64,000 nt of DNA, from assembly GCA_001792895.1 (NCBI GenBank), contig MARA01000044.1, positions 1 to 64,000 of the forward strand, read 5' to 3'. Source of the DNA: Lentinus brumalis. Lineage: Eukaryota; Basidiomycota; Agaricomycetes; Polyporales; Polyporaceae. A model generated the notes under the pieces. It was given only the letters and a program-made list of their open reading frames with translations. It did no database searches and was not told where the DNA came from. How positions within the stretch are numbered: position 1 is the stretch's first letter; every line of letters starts with the position of its first letter. Below are positions 9,872-20,806 of this stretch, piece after piece. A program made the position numbers and the translations under genes.

Positions 9872-10564
9872 TCCCCCGCATCCCATGTCGTTGTCAAGAC
9901 TGGCCCCGTCGCTATCCTACACCCACATCTTCCACTTATCCATCTATCTGATACCTTGCATCTCGCGTCTCATCTCTGTCACATACACCAGGACCCCGAA
10001 GTATCCATATCGTCCGGCAACTGTAATATCTCATGTTAGTAGTAGGAGCGGAGTTGGGGTCGAGGCTGGTTCCACCTGATCTTGCGTCTCGTCGTCGTAG
10101 AACTACACTAGGCTCCCCGACGCACATGCGTGTGCACATCTTTACGGTTTCTGACATCTGTCACGGTTTACGGTTTCTGTCATGACTTTCTTACTTAGAT
10201 GACCTTGGTATACATAGCTAGTACTTTGTTCCAGCGTTCTGTGAACTCTGCTTGCAATATGATTCTTGTATTCCTTGTGACACTGGACCGGAAGGACGTC
10301 GTTGAAGGAGATGGACACCCGGCTATGGTCGCTTGGGAGGTGCAGAGAGATAGATAGGTAGACTACATCCGCCACGAGTTGAGCTCGGCGGAACATGTAC
10401 AGAGACCAGACCGCCATTACATCCAGATACAATATGATACCGAGTTCCATTACTGACATACAAGGACGCCACATATGCGACTCTCGCATACGACGGCCAC
10501 CCCACCCGCGCGCACCACATCGACAGACCAACGACACTCACCCGCATGAACCGCGGCATCTCCC

Positions 10565-11208
10565 CTAATCCTGCCCTGCCGAGTCCTGCTCCATCGCGGC
10601 CTGCTCGTCCGGATCCAGCCAGCTCTCCTCGACTGTTGCGCGCACGCGCCGCACGTACTCCTTCATGTTCTCCCGGTACAGCTGAGCGGCCTCGGCGTTC
10701 GCGGGGCTGTTCGGGTTCGGGTCGTGCAGGAGACTTTGGATCGAGGTGAGGATCGCGGCGACATCGTATGTGGGGACCAGCGGTTCTGGAGGATGTCCAG
10801 ACAGAGCTCGCCGTTCGCGTACACGTTCGGGTGGAACATGCGCGAGAGGAACTTCACGGTCGGCGGCTTGTTCGGGTACGACTCGTCAAACGTCAGCATG
10901 AGCTTGAACGTGCCGTCTTCGAAGGGCGTGTCCGCTGCAGCAGGGAGTGGCGCGGGTCAGCGCGATCCTTGTGGGCACACGAGCGGGTCGAGTCCGCTGA
11001 GAAGGGCGACGTACCGGGCCCGAAGATGACGGCGTTCCAGAGCATGATGTTGTCTGGGCATGGGCTGCCTGAGATTCCGCCCGGGGGATCGGTGGAGAGC
11101 CTCTTGAAGTCGCGGATGAGGCGGCGGCGGCAGTTCGTGGACTATGGCACACGCCGAGTCTCAGATCGCGGGCGCGGTGACGGTGATATCGTGCGAGGTA
11201 CTCACCAT
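10565..11208 (-). CDS. RAD6: Ubiquitin-conjugating enzyme E2, Rad6/Ubc2 type
   Basis: Exons on the minus strand: 11208-11206 (the ATG alone), 11141-11015, 10934-10565. They total 500 nt, or 501 (166 aa) with one base restored. The protein starts [16 protein letters not shown] and carries [18 protein letters not shown], the active-site loop [19 protein letters not shown] with its catalytic Cys, and the C-terminal [14 protein letters not shown] acidic tail. By family, Rad6 ubiquitinates PCNA and histone H2B with Rad18/Bre1-type E3 ligases. The frame slips just after QNRWSP at the 4-base run 10772-10775. One added base restores [20 protein letters not shown]. Rad6 is normally essential for DNA-damage tolerance, so an assembly error is likelier than loss. 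It is divergent from HIS2, sharing a 653-bp upstream region. Confidence 0.93.
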
Positions 11209-11861
11209 GGCTGAGCGTAGAGGTGGACTGTGGGGGTTGTGGGACGTAGACTGGTCGTGAAAACGAGAGAGGGAGCGGGAAGATGGTGGTCAAGGGCAGA
11301 GTGCAATGCGGCGCCTCTTCGCAGGACCTGCCTTGTGTTACACATCCATCCACGCCCGCTTCTCAGCTTTGTCCGCTTCGACCACCTCCGCTCTTGCCCC
11401 CGCTGCGACGCGTGTCCCTCTGACAGCTGCGACTGTGCTCCGTCTCGGCCCTTGTCAGTCTCCGTGGGCAGCACTCGACGCACGGCTCATGTAATCGCAT
11501 TTCTCGCGTCAGCATCTCAGCAGCAAAGCTCCGTGGACGTCGACGGGAGCCTGGGTGCAAATATTGCTTCGTTAGTCGAGTTCACGCCAAGAACAACCTT
11601 CGAGAAACAAAGGTTCGGTCTTGGAGCTCGGTGTACGGACGCTGTGTGCGGAGATAGACGGGCGATGGAGCGTATATCAGTATGTCCTTCATTGTCTCTC
11701 AAATCTATGCGAGCTGCAGAGGACACCTTGCATGTGCAACGGTCAGATCGGAGAGAGGTCGTTGTCCGACGCATGCGCGCCAGAAGGTATGTCTCCCTCA
11801 TACGCACTGTGTGAGTCACCGCCATCTCTCCCTCTCCCCACGCGCCAAGTCCCGCGTCCAT
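11209..11861. other. Divergent promoter region between RAD6 and HIS2
   Basis: This 653-bp stretch separates the two divergent start codons. Several overlapping open frames exist, but none shows family motifs or splice-compatible continuation. It is taken as regulatory/untranslated. No specific operator is recognised. Confidence 0.5.
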
Positions 11862-12918
11862 ATGCCGTTCAGCCACCACTCCCACTCTGGCCAGTTCTGC
11901 AAGCACGCGGCGGGGACGCTGGAAGATGTCGTGCGGGAAGCGATCCGACAAGGTTTCCGTACATACGGCCTCACTGAGCATGTCCCGCGCCATCGCGTAG
12001 ACGATCTCTACCCAGAAGAGGTACTCCTACAGGCGTATAACCAATCCACATGCAATCTCATGCCATCGTCGCCAGGAAGGGTTGTCCCTTGACGTTCTCA
12101 AGTCCCAATTCCATGCTTTCCTCGCCGAGGCTCATCGCCTCAAAGAGAAGTACGCAGAGCAAATCACACTCTTCGTCGGGCTCGAAACCGAATATATCAC
12201 GGACACGGACCTCATCGCACTCGAGGGCCTCTTGAGCGAGCATGGGACGAGGATCGAATACCTCGTCGGGTCGGTGCACCACGTCGGCGGGATTCCAATT
12301 GACTTCGACCGGCCGACTTTCGACAAGGCACTTGCTTCGTTCTCCGATGACACGCACCCGGACTCGATGGCGGCGTTCCTAAACGCGTATTTCGACGCAC
12401 AATACACGCTCATGCAGCGCTTCCACCCCGAGGTTATCGGCCACTTCGACCTCTGCAGACTATACAACCCAGGCCTCCGCTTCCGCGACTACCCCGATGC
12501 CCTCACGCGCATCCAGCGGAACGTGCAGTATGCTGTGAGGTACGGAGCTCTGTTCGAGTTGAACGCCGCCGCGTTCCGCAAAGGCTGGGATGCTGCTTAT
12601 CCCGGTGACGATGTCGTGGAGGTGCGCCCGATATCACTGATCACCGATGACATGAATGCTGAGATTGGCGTACAGATCGTGAAGGAACACGGCGGTCGCT
12701 TCACGCTCTCTGACGACAGCCATGGACCACACGCCGTAGGACTCAACTATCACCGATTAGTCGGATACGCGCGCCGCGTAGGGATCGAGGACTTGTGGGT
12801 GCTGGCCTCGCCTTCTCTCCCAGATGGCGCGAGTGCAGTGCGTAGAGGAGTAGTGTCCCACAAAGTGACCGGACAGTGGTGGGAGGATCCGTTCTGGAAA
12901 GGCAGGGAGCAGACGTAA
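11862..12918 (+). CDS. HIS2: Histidinol-phosphatase (PHP family)
   Basis: Exons 11862-12020 and 12076-12918 total 1,002 nt (333 aa). The N-terminus MPFSHHSHSGQFCKHA holds the first metal-binding His cluster of the PHP domain. Further ligands are GLTEHVP, the FVGLETEYI segment, YLVGSVHHVGG, VIGHFDLCRLYNP and TLSDDSHGPHAVG near the C-terminus. By family, the enzyme removes phosphate from L-histidinol phosphate, the penultimate step of histidine synthesis in the cytosol. The start follows fungal homologues that begin just before the HSHSG motif. It is intact. Only 191 bp separate its stop from the converging F-box gene. Confidence 0.92.
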
Positions 12919-13109
12919 CATCGACCGCGGGCCCGGGTTGTACAGAGTAGGAAGTAGTGACAAGTACAGTATAAATATGACCGCAGAGCATGATGTCAAT
13001 AAGATCCGACCACTACAGTATGGCCAGGATGTCCTGCCATATGCAAAGGCATACTAGCGAAATGTGGAAAATATCGTCCTGCTGGCGAAGGCGTCCCGGG
13101 CATGCGCAC

Positions 13110-14330
13110 TCATGCGCTCTCGAACTCGACAACCAACTGTCCACGCGCCGTAGTCCCCGACATGAGCCTCCGTACCGTCCCCTCGAACTCGTCCTGCTTG
13201 CCTTTGGTCATCGTGAATGAGGTGCGAACGACAACGGTCACCTCGCAGAGGTTCCCGAACCGCGTCTCGACCGTCCCGTCCTCGGGAAGAGCACCTGGTC
13301 TGCCTTCTGGAGTGCATCGACGTGCAAGACAGCATCCGAAATCTCGTCATGGGAGTGCACTCGCTCTAGCTCCAGCTGGAGCGTGAGCGTACGCAGGAGC
13401 CCGGGTGAGGGAAGGGACGCAAGGACGACGGGCAGCTCCTCCCAGCGGCCGGTCGCGCGATGATACCTGTGCACGAAAAGGACGAGAGACGCGAGAGACG
13501 TGTAGCTCGCCAGAGAAAATGCTGCAAGCATATCGTCAACATGCTTACTTGCTGCTGTGCCACAAGACGGACGCACCATGTAGTCGCCGCACTGGAACCG
13601 ACAAGCATTGTACCGTGGGCCCGAAGAACGGAACCAGAGCGGGGGCGTTATGCGCAAAGAAGGGTATGTGCAGGTTCCGGAGTGATTGCCCTGTCGGTGT
13701 CTGCGCCAGCCACTCCACCAAGACAAAAGTCTTCTCCGGGTATGTTGACGAGACGTACAGCGTCTCCAGGTGCGGGCCATCGGGTAGTGGTTTCAGCATC
13801 ATCTCCTCCTCGTCTAGGTCCTTTCCCCATGACACCGTGGAGAAGCGGAAGGTCTTGAGGTGTGGCAGCGCGCATATAAGCATCTGTACGTCATGGAGCT
13901 TCTGATGGTATGTCTCCCGGAGAGTGAGCGTCGTGAGAGACGTCAACGGCGCGAATGCTTTCCGCTGCATGCTGAGAAACTGCGTGCCTCGCGTACCCAA
14001 CGCGCGGACCATGAGGCTCTGAAGTCGGGGGAGAGTCCGGGGGGAGAGACTGGGCAAGAGGAGACGGTCGAGAAGTTGCATCTCGCTCGTCTGGAACATG
14101 TCGACTTGCCATGTCACTTGGAGCTCCTTGACGTGGCGAAGGAGGGGGTGCAGGTCCGGGGTATTGAGCCGTCGAAACTCAACGGTGGAAAAGAGTAGGG
14201 GTTTGGAGATAGTGTCGAGTGTACGAGACGAGAGGGAAAGGCTACGCAGAGCACGGGTATCATCCTGTAGGAAGGACGTGATGTGCTCCAGGAGCTCGAA
14301 AGGGAGGAGAAGGCGTGCGTTCCCGGCCAT
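13110..14330 (-). CDS. F-box/leucine-rich-repeat-like protein 1
   Basis: Exons 14330-13549 and 13466-13110 total 1,139 nt, or 1,140 (379 aa) with one base restored. The N-terminal LLPFELLEHITSFLQDDTRA is a typical F-box, the Skp1-binding motif of SCF ubiquitin ligases. The rest has irregular Leu-rich repeats (LPRLQSLMVRALG, LTSLTTLTLRET, LPHLKTFRFSTVSW). The phase-2 junction at 13549/13466 gives SSKYHRATG. The frame slips at the GGG run 13284-13286. Adding one base gives a tail ending VVEFESA. The target is unknown. A paralogue-like gene of the same design and strand follows upstream. The start ATG at 14330 is chosen because the F-box begins eight residues later. Confidence 0.72.
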
Positions 14331-14948
14331 AGCAAGCTTGTACGTTGGGAGGGGAGTGGCGAGTGACTGAAACAGCCGGGGAGAGCTGTCTCCGAGGAGG
14401 CTCCCCAGGGGCTTTTGTATCACGACCTTGGCGCGGGTGGAGGACGGAGAACATGCTGTTTATGGCGAAGGAATGCAACGAGGCTCCGAAACGTGAGACC
14501 GCTAGTTTCCGGTGAACTTCGGATCATCACCGGGGACAGGTGGCGCCAAAGAAGCCACGCTCCACGCACTCAGCATCCTGTCGGCTGGCCCCTGCGTGGT
14601 GGTTAAGTTACCTGCTTGGAGCAGCTTCGACAAGTTGCTGTTCCGCCGACGCGCCCAAGAGAGCACGAGGATGTGTGGCGAGTCTTCGGTCCATGTATCG
14701 AGCGCTGTTCCGTCTGTTCAAGGCATCCTTCAAAGAAGAATCAGGGAGAAGCTCTACAGTGACATCTTCCAGACCACCTACCTCCACACGTGCTGCGCTG
14801 TATGGTATTCCTGTTGATTGATCAATCTCGAGAAGAAGTATTTGAATAGGGGGCAGCGAACCGAAGAGCGGACGGTCGATGAAGATGCGCAAGAATCACA
14901 GCACGCCCGGCTGCAGGCTGATAATCGTATCATAGAACTACCAGTGCA
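14331..14948. other. Intergenic stretch with one unresolved open frame
   Basis: Between the two F-box genes the minus strand holds an open segment (about 14608-14892) that reads like ordinary protein (PPIQILLLEIDQSTGIPYSA) and ends at a possible splice donor. I cannot join it confidently to either neighbour. It may be an extra exon of the upstream F-box gene or a gene fragment. Confidence 0.3.
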
Positions 14949-16222
14949 TCATGAGCAGCATGTCCGGGCTGAATCAACGCGTGCACATACCTCTTTGACT
15001 CTCCAATATCGCGTGACGACGCGTACCCCCTCATCCGAGAGCCCGTACAGGCGGTCCTCGATCCGCTCGAGAAGCTGCTTCATATCCTCTGCTGGACTCC
15101 AAGGAAGTTCGTCTTTATGCTGCACGATGACCTCAACCTCCCGGAGAGCATGGAACTTCGCGCCCTCGAGGACGTCGTTGACACGATCGAGTGCGGCCCA
15201 ATCGATGACCGCGTTCAAAGCAGTCACGAACTCCACGCGCACGTCGATCGTCAGCTTTTGGAGGCACTGCGCTCCGATTGCATGCTCGAGGAAGGCAGGT
15301 AGCATGTACCACGCGCCTTGGCACATGTTGTACGCGTCCATGAAGATCGTCAGGGTACGCACGCGGGTGTACCGCTCAAAGTACCCGTCATACGCATGAT
15401 CGTGCTCTGTCCAATCATTGTGGAGATCAGCACAGAGACACGCAGGGCAATGCAAGAGGAGGACGACGCACTGTCTAGATTTCGTATGGGCAGATAGAGG
15501 TGTTCCACACTCGGCCCAAAGCGCCCGAGTACGTACTGTGGCGAGCGAGCAGAGTACGGCACCATGAGCGATACGAGGGACTCCGCGGTCGGGCTGCGTG
15601 CGAGCCACTCCGCGATTTCCGAGGTCGCGGTGGTGGTCACATCGGGCGAGAAGGCGAGGCGCCGGATGCGCGGCCGCGTTTGCAGATCCAGCTTCTCGAC
15701 GAGCGGCACGGAGAACCGGCGCGCCATCGAGGGGTCCGCGTACGTGATCCGGTGGAGATTGAGCGCGGCGAGGTTGGGGAGAGAGCACACGAACGACTGG
15801 ACGTGCCGGAGGTTCAGGAAGGACATCCCGCTCAGCGTGAGCTCGGTCACGGACGCGAGCTGCGACAGCGCCTTGAACGATCCGGGGAGGATGGCGGTGA
15901 TGTTCCAGAACTGCAGCCCGAGGAAGGTGAGCGCGGTCAGCTTGGGGAGGATCTCCGGGCGCAAGTGCCAGAGAACCTCGTGTATGGGTACGGGTGACGA
16001 CGTGCGGGGGTTGACGGGCCTGAACCGGACTTCGACCACATGTTCTAGGTATGGCTTCATCCAGCCCTGCAGAAGGGCTTCACCGCCCACCACAGCGAAG
16101 AGGAGCTCGCGCGCGGCTGGTAGAAGATGGCGACAAGTCAGTGAAGTCGCGCGCAACGCCGGAAGATCGGCGTAAAGGTATCGTAGGATGAGGTAGACGA
16201 GCTCCTGTGGTAGGTCCTGCAT
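14949..16222 (-). CDS. F-box/leucine-rich-repeat-like protein 2
   Basis: Exons 16222-15472 and 15406-14949 total 1,209 nt (402 aa). The N-terminus MQDLPQELVYLILRYLYAD is an F-box, followed by Leu-rich segments (LTALTFLGLQFWNITAILPG, VTELTLSGMSFLNLRHVQSF, LPNLAALNLHRITY). The middle ESLVSLMVPYSARSPQYVL resembles QSLRNLHIPFFAHNAPALV in the neighbouring F-box gene, so the two are probably tandem paralogues. An alternative end is possible: a GTATGT donor after RYWRVKE could splice to a short last exon near 14900. Function is inferred only as SCF substrate recognition. Confidence 0.7.
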
Positions 16223-16953
16223 GGTGACGGAACAGCACCGATGGGCGAACACAAGGTAAGTACAAAGACGGCGGTCTCGATTTGGTCGGTCGTTCAAGAC
16301 GGTCGCGAAGTCGTCCGACAACCAAGTCTGATGTTGCCGGCCCTGCAAGGAGATGAGCGATCGATTTGACCTCTACATGGGGAAAGGACTGTACTGGTTA
16401 TATGATACGAATCACGGAGTACGGTATGTCTGGGTATCTCGAGCTGGCGAGCTATTGGTTCCGGACGTGCGTCAGCATGAGCTCGTCCTCTCCAAATCGA
16501 GGGCTATTTCCCCACGTGCCTGGTATCAAGCTTCCCTTGCAGGAAACATCATACGCTGGTGCGACTTCACGGTAGAGCGAACAGGACGAGGTAGAAGGAG
16601 GAGGAAGGGCCCATGGTTCTGCACATGATGGTGGTCCGAAGCAAGCCAGGGCTCCTCCTAGAGCGCCCGCGTGGACGGAACGAGATGCATCCGATTTATG
16701 CAGAGTCCCATTACACAGTACAGTCTCCGAGTGGTAGACACCGAACAGGTTCACAAGGCCACCAGAGGAGGCTCATTGCATGTCGTGTGATTCATGTATC
16801 TATGCGCGAATCACCGTCGAACTATCGTACATGTGGATGCAGTCCCGATCGAAAGGCTGCAAGTCCTTCGCAAGTCTCCTATATGGCGACGACGCGCTTG
16901 TTACGACCAGCCTGACACGACCTACGATCCATGCATGGAATGTCGTCCAGGGG
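16223..16953. other. Intergenic, no gene seen
   Basis: This 731-bp stretch lies upstream of the second F-box gene and downstream of ETF-QO. The small open frames here show no family motif and no supporting splice pattern. Confidence 0.4.
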
Positions 16954-19059
16954 TTATGTAATAGCTGCAACATTGTCGTGAGCACACCGGACGTCCACAG
17001 AAACACGCCATGATAGACTCACTGTACTTCGGTCCTCCTCCACCCTCGGGCACCGTCCAGGTAATGTCCTGCGTCGGCACCTTGACGTCGCAAAACTTGC
17101 AATGGATACAATTCTGCGAGTTGATCACCAGCCTCTTGCCATGCCACCCTGCCTTTTCAGGCTCCGTCGCGCTGTCCGCGCCCTCATCATCCACATACTC
17201 GTACACCTGCGCCGGACACCCGCGCCCGAGCAGCCCTGCGTACTCCCCAACGTTCGTCTTCACGTGTTCCCGGCGCACTTCCGCGTCCTCGGTCCACTTC
17301 TCCGTCTGCAGCCCCTTCTCGGGGTCGCTGCCCTCCCGACCCACGTCCTCCCCTGGCGCGAGGTACCTGCGCACGCGCAGATGCACCGGCTGGTCCTCCG
17401 CGTGATTTGTGCCAGTGAGCGCGACGCTCGTCAGTAGGTCGGTCGATAGTGGTGGCTCAAACGGCGGGTATTCGATCGGCTTGCATTCGCTCGCGCGCTT
17501 CGTGTGCGCCGCGTCGCTCTTGCCCTCCTTGTTGCGGAACGTCCACGGGGTGCGGCCACGCAGGAGGAGCGTGTCGATTCCCGAGTAAACGACGCCACCC
17601 CAGAGTCCAAGTCCAGTGTCAAACGATGGGCGCACGTTGCGCACCTCGTGCAAGTCGTCGTACACCCAGCTCTTCTTGAACGACTCCTCATATGCGCTCA
17701 GGTCGACCGGGCCGTCGTCAGATGACTCGAGCGCATCGAATGCGGCCTCCGCGGCGAGCATACCGGTCTTCATCGCGTTGTGGGTGCCCTTGATCTTAGC
17801 GACGTTCAGGAATCCCGCGGAGCACCCGATGAGCGCACCGCCCGGGAAGTGGAGCTTTGGGACAGACTGAAGACCGCCCTCGTTGAGTACGCGCGCCCCG
17901 TATGCTATCCGTGACGAGTCGCCTGAGAGCAGCTTCCGGAAGTATGGATGGTGTTTCATGCGCTGGATGCGACGTGAGCGTGGGATGGATGAGCCACACA
18001 CAAGGACATACCTGCAGCTCCCTGTACGGGCTGAGATACGGGTTGGTGTAATTCAGCCCCACCACAAACCCGAGCGAGACCAGACCTTCGTCCATGTGGT
18101 ATACCCAGCCGCCGCCATACGTATGGAAGTCAAGCGGCCAGCCCATGGTATGGACGACCTTGCCTGGTTCATGCTTGCTGGGGTCGACGCGCCATACCTC
18201 CTTGAGCCCGAGTCCGTAAGTTTGCGGGTCGCGTCCGTCACGAAGCTTGAAGCGTCTGATGGCCTCCTTGGATAGCGATCCGTGCGCACCTTCTGCGAGG
18301 AGGGTCACGCGGGCACGGAACTCCATTCCGGGCTCGAAGGAGTCCTTCATGCGCCCCTGGCGGTCAAGGCCGACTTCGTTGGTTCGCACTCCTAGGACAC
18401 TACGGCCGTCTTCACTGTAGACAAGGCCTGCACCAGCGAACCCAGGGTACACTTCGATGCCCATCTCCTCCGCGATGCTACCGAGCCATGCAGTAACGCG
18501 GGAGAGGGAGATCACATAGGTGCCCATCTTGGCCATTTGCGGGGGCTGCGGTATGCGGAAGTCATACTTCTCGGTGAAGAAGCGCATGGAGGTAGAGGTG
18601 GTGGGTTGAGTGAGCGGATGGCCTTCGCGGCTCTTCCAGTCGGGGAGGAGTTCATCCAGACCGCGGGGCTCCAGTACGGCACCAGAGAGGATGTGCGAGC
18701 CTTGGGCTGGAGTCAGTGACCGTGAGGGTGCCGTGGGGGTAGAACTGACCGACTTCAGCACCCTTCTCAAGAACAACAACGCGCACCTCGCGTCCCTTTT
18801 CCTGCTCGAGCTGCTTCAGGCGGATGGCGGCACTGAGCCCCGCAGGTCCTCCACCGACGATGCAGACGTCGACCTCGTCGCTGGCGCGCTCGACATTGTT
18901 TGGGTCGAATAGTTCTCGTCTCCGCAGTGGCGTCGAGTGCAAGAAACGCAGCAGACGGGTCGATGCTGGTCGAGTGCGACAGCGCAGGAGCATGACGGGG
19001 AAGAGAGTGCGGGGCAAGCTCGAGCTCCGGACCAGACTCCTGCTGAATATACCGCCCAA
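16954..19059 (-). CDS. CIR2: Electron transfer flavoprotein-ubiquinone oxidoreductase, mitochondrial
   Basis: Exons 19059-18750, 18706-18012, 17962-17023 and 16964-16954 total 1,956 nt (651 aa). An Arg/Ser-rich N-terminus (MGGIFSRSLVRSSSLPRTL) looks like a mitochondrial presequence. The FAD-binding motif is VCIVGGGPAGLSAAIRL. Other conserved segments are HILSGAVLEPRGLDELLPDW, GLGLKEVWRVDP, PHFPGGALIGCSAGFLN-like sequence, and the iron-sulphur cluster region NCIHCKFCDVKVPTQDITW followed by PEGGGGPKY. By family it passes electrons from ETF (fatty-acid and amino-acid oxidation) to ubiquinone at the inner membrane. The last exon encodes only three residues and a stop. The model is intact. Confidence 0.93.
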
Positions 19060-20083
19060 GAGCGCCCGCCAATCCGGACGTCACCATTCGCTGAATACAA
19101 TCACGCGACTCGATGACGCGCCCACGTGGCCAGCCCCGCCAACTCTCAGATCTCAGCCGTCAAGTTCCTCGTCCTGTCGTTTGTGCTCTCTACGCACATC
19201 CTGGTGCGCTTGGCCTTTCGAATACGCAAGGATACTGCACTACGTTGAGCCTCACGCCGTCTTGGTCGACTCGCAACGTCAAGTGGTCCTCGCAGGGCAA
19301 CAAGCAACGTGAGGATCTTGAGTAGTGTTCCATCGACGCGTCGGTTCGTGGCGCGGATCTCGCTCAGCTGCAGGTCGTCGTGCCCGTGCACGCATGACGG
19401 TCTTGGCCTCAAGAGGCCTCAAGTCATAGTCTGCGCTCTGTCAGTGCTCACGAGGAATGCGTACTCGCATGGGCACGGTTCAGTACGTTGCGTTCGTCTG
19501 ACTTTTTGAGCCAAGTAGATCACCCACCCCTTGTTCAAGCTGGTCGTAACGATTCCGGTTGCTGCCGAGTCATCACGGGCTGTTAGCACCGCCGTGTCAA
19601 GTTGGGGGGAAGCTGCGCAGCGATACTGCAAGGTTCTTCACTCGCAGAGTAGGATAGCCCTCACCGTTCTCCCCTGTTCGCTGCAATCCAAATCCTGTCT
19701 CTCTTCGTGTACACTTGACTTTTCTACGTGCAGCCGACGGCCTGACTACCAGCTGATGGGTACTGCCCACGGAGAAGGCGAGGATGCTGCTGGGTGAGAG
19801 AACGAGACTGTCCGAGGTCGCCGACAACCAGTGCATGGTGCGTTCCCAATACTCTGCTGTCTTGTGGCACGCACCTTCGACTCTATATCGTCATCGCCAT
19901 CCAGTTCCGATGCACTCTCCCAACCGCTCTCGCCGAACCGACATCCCGTACTGGGCACGCACCATGCTCGACACCATCCGAACTACTCGAATGATGCTTA
20001 CCCGAACCTCAGATTTTGCGCAGGAGCTGGACCGCCACGAAGTGCGTACTCATGCAGGATAAGGTGGTCAACAAGCCACTGAT

Positions 20084-20353
20084 GGCGCATCGAGTTCCTC
20101 GCGAGTCGCGACGATCCGCTACCTGGCCCTCGAGCCGCTACTTGAAGCCGGAGAGTATGACAAGACGCTCTTCTCGAACAACAGCTCCATCAAACCCGAG
20201 TCAGTCATCGAGCTCCTCGAGACGCACAACGGCGACCACAACTTCAGGCACTATGGCGCGTACGACATGTGGACCCTGCGCGACCGCCTCGGGTGGCTCG
20301 CGTCTGGGATCTGGCCGTACTTCTTCGGCTCGGCGGGCTACGATGCAATCAAG
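20084..20353 (+). CDS. Unrecognised gene fragment or exon
   Basis: An open stretch in one frame reads like real protein: IRYLALEPLLEAGEYDKTLF, VIELLETHNGDHNFRHYG, then a Trp-rich segment DRLGWLASGIWPYFFGSAG. It ends at a GT donor (20354), and a plausible acceptor lies at 20405-20406. Upstream sequence (19600-20080) has further short open stretches but no clear start. I do not recognise the family. The rest of 19060-20806 shows no other supported gene. Confidence 0.35.
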
Positions 20354-20806
20354 GTGAAGAGCTCGTTCCTGTCTTCACTTGCTGGAACTGACTCGTCGCT
20401 TTCCAGACAATCCGGGTGCTTCTTTTGCACGTGTGTATCAACCGGACACTGCCATTCTCCCCGCTGCCGTTGCCGCGTCCGTCGACCCACCTATGAGCAC
20501 AGCGTGCTCGGCAGCGTCGACGCCCCGGCTCGTCTTCCGCGCGTCTGCAAAGAGCGGTTTCGCGAGTGCTTCTCGTCCGAGAGCTTCATGCGACTGTCGT
20601 GGGCCTTGGCAAGGTGTCAGTATATGAACTTGCGCGTGATCACGATGTACTTGAAGCGGTACAAGTGGGTAAGGTATACAGTGCTGCTGATCATCATGCA
20701 ACTTGACAAGATAACATTGACCAGTGAATCACGAAGCGGTCTGCAATTTCATATAAATAAGACACAGGTGCGATATCTTACATCTAGTCAGAAAAATGAG
20801 CTGTCT

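Noticed and set aside
16353..16628. Small gene upstream of the second F-box gene
   Set aside because: No motif, no splice support, and a competing frame of similar length.
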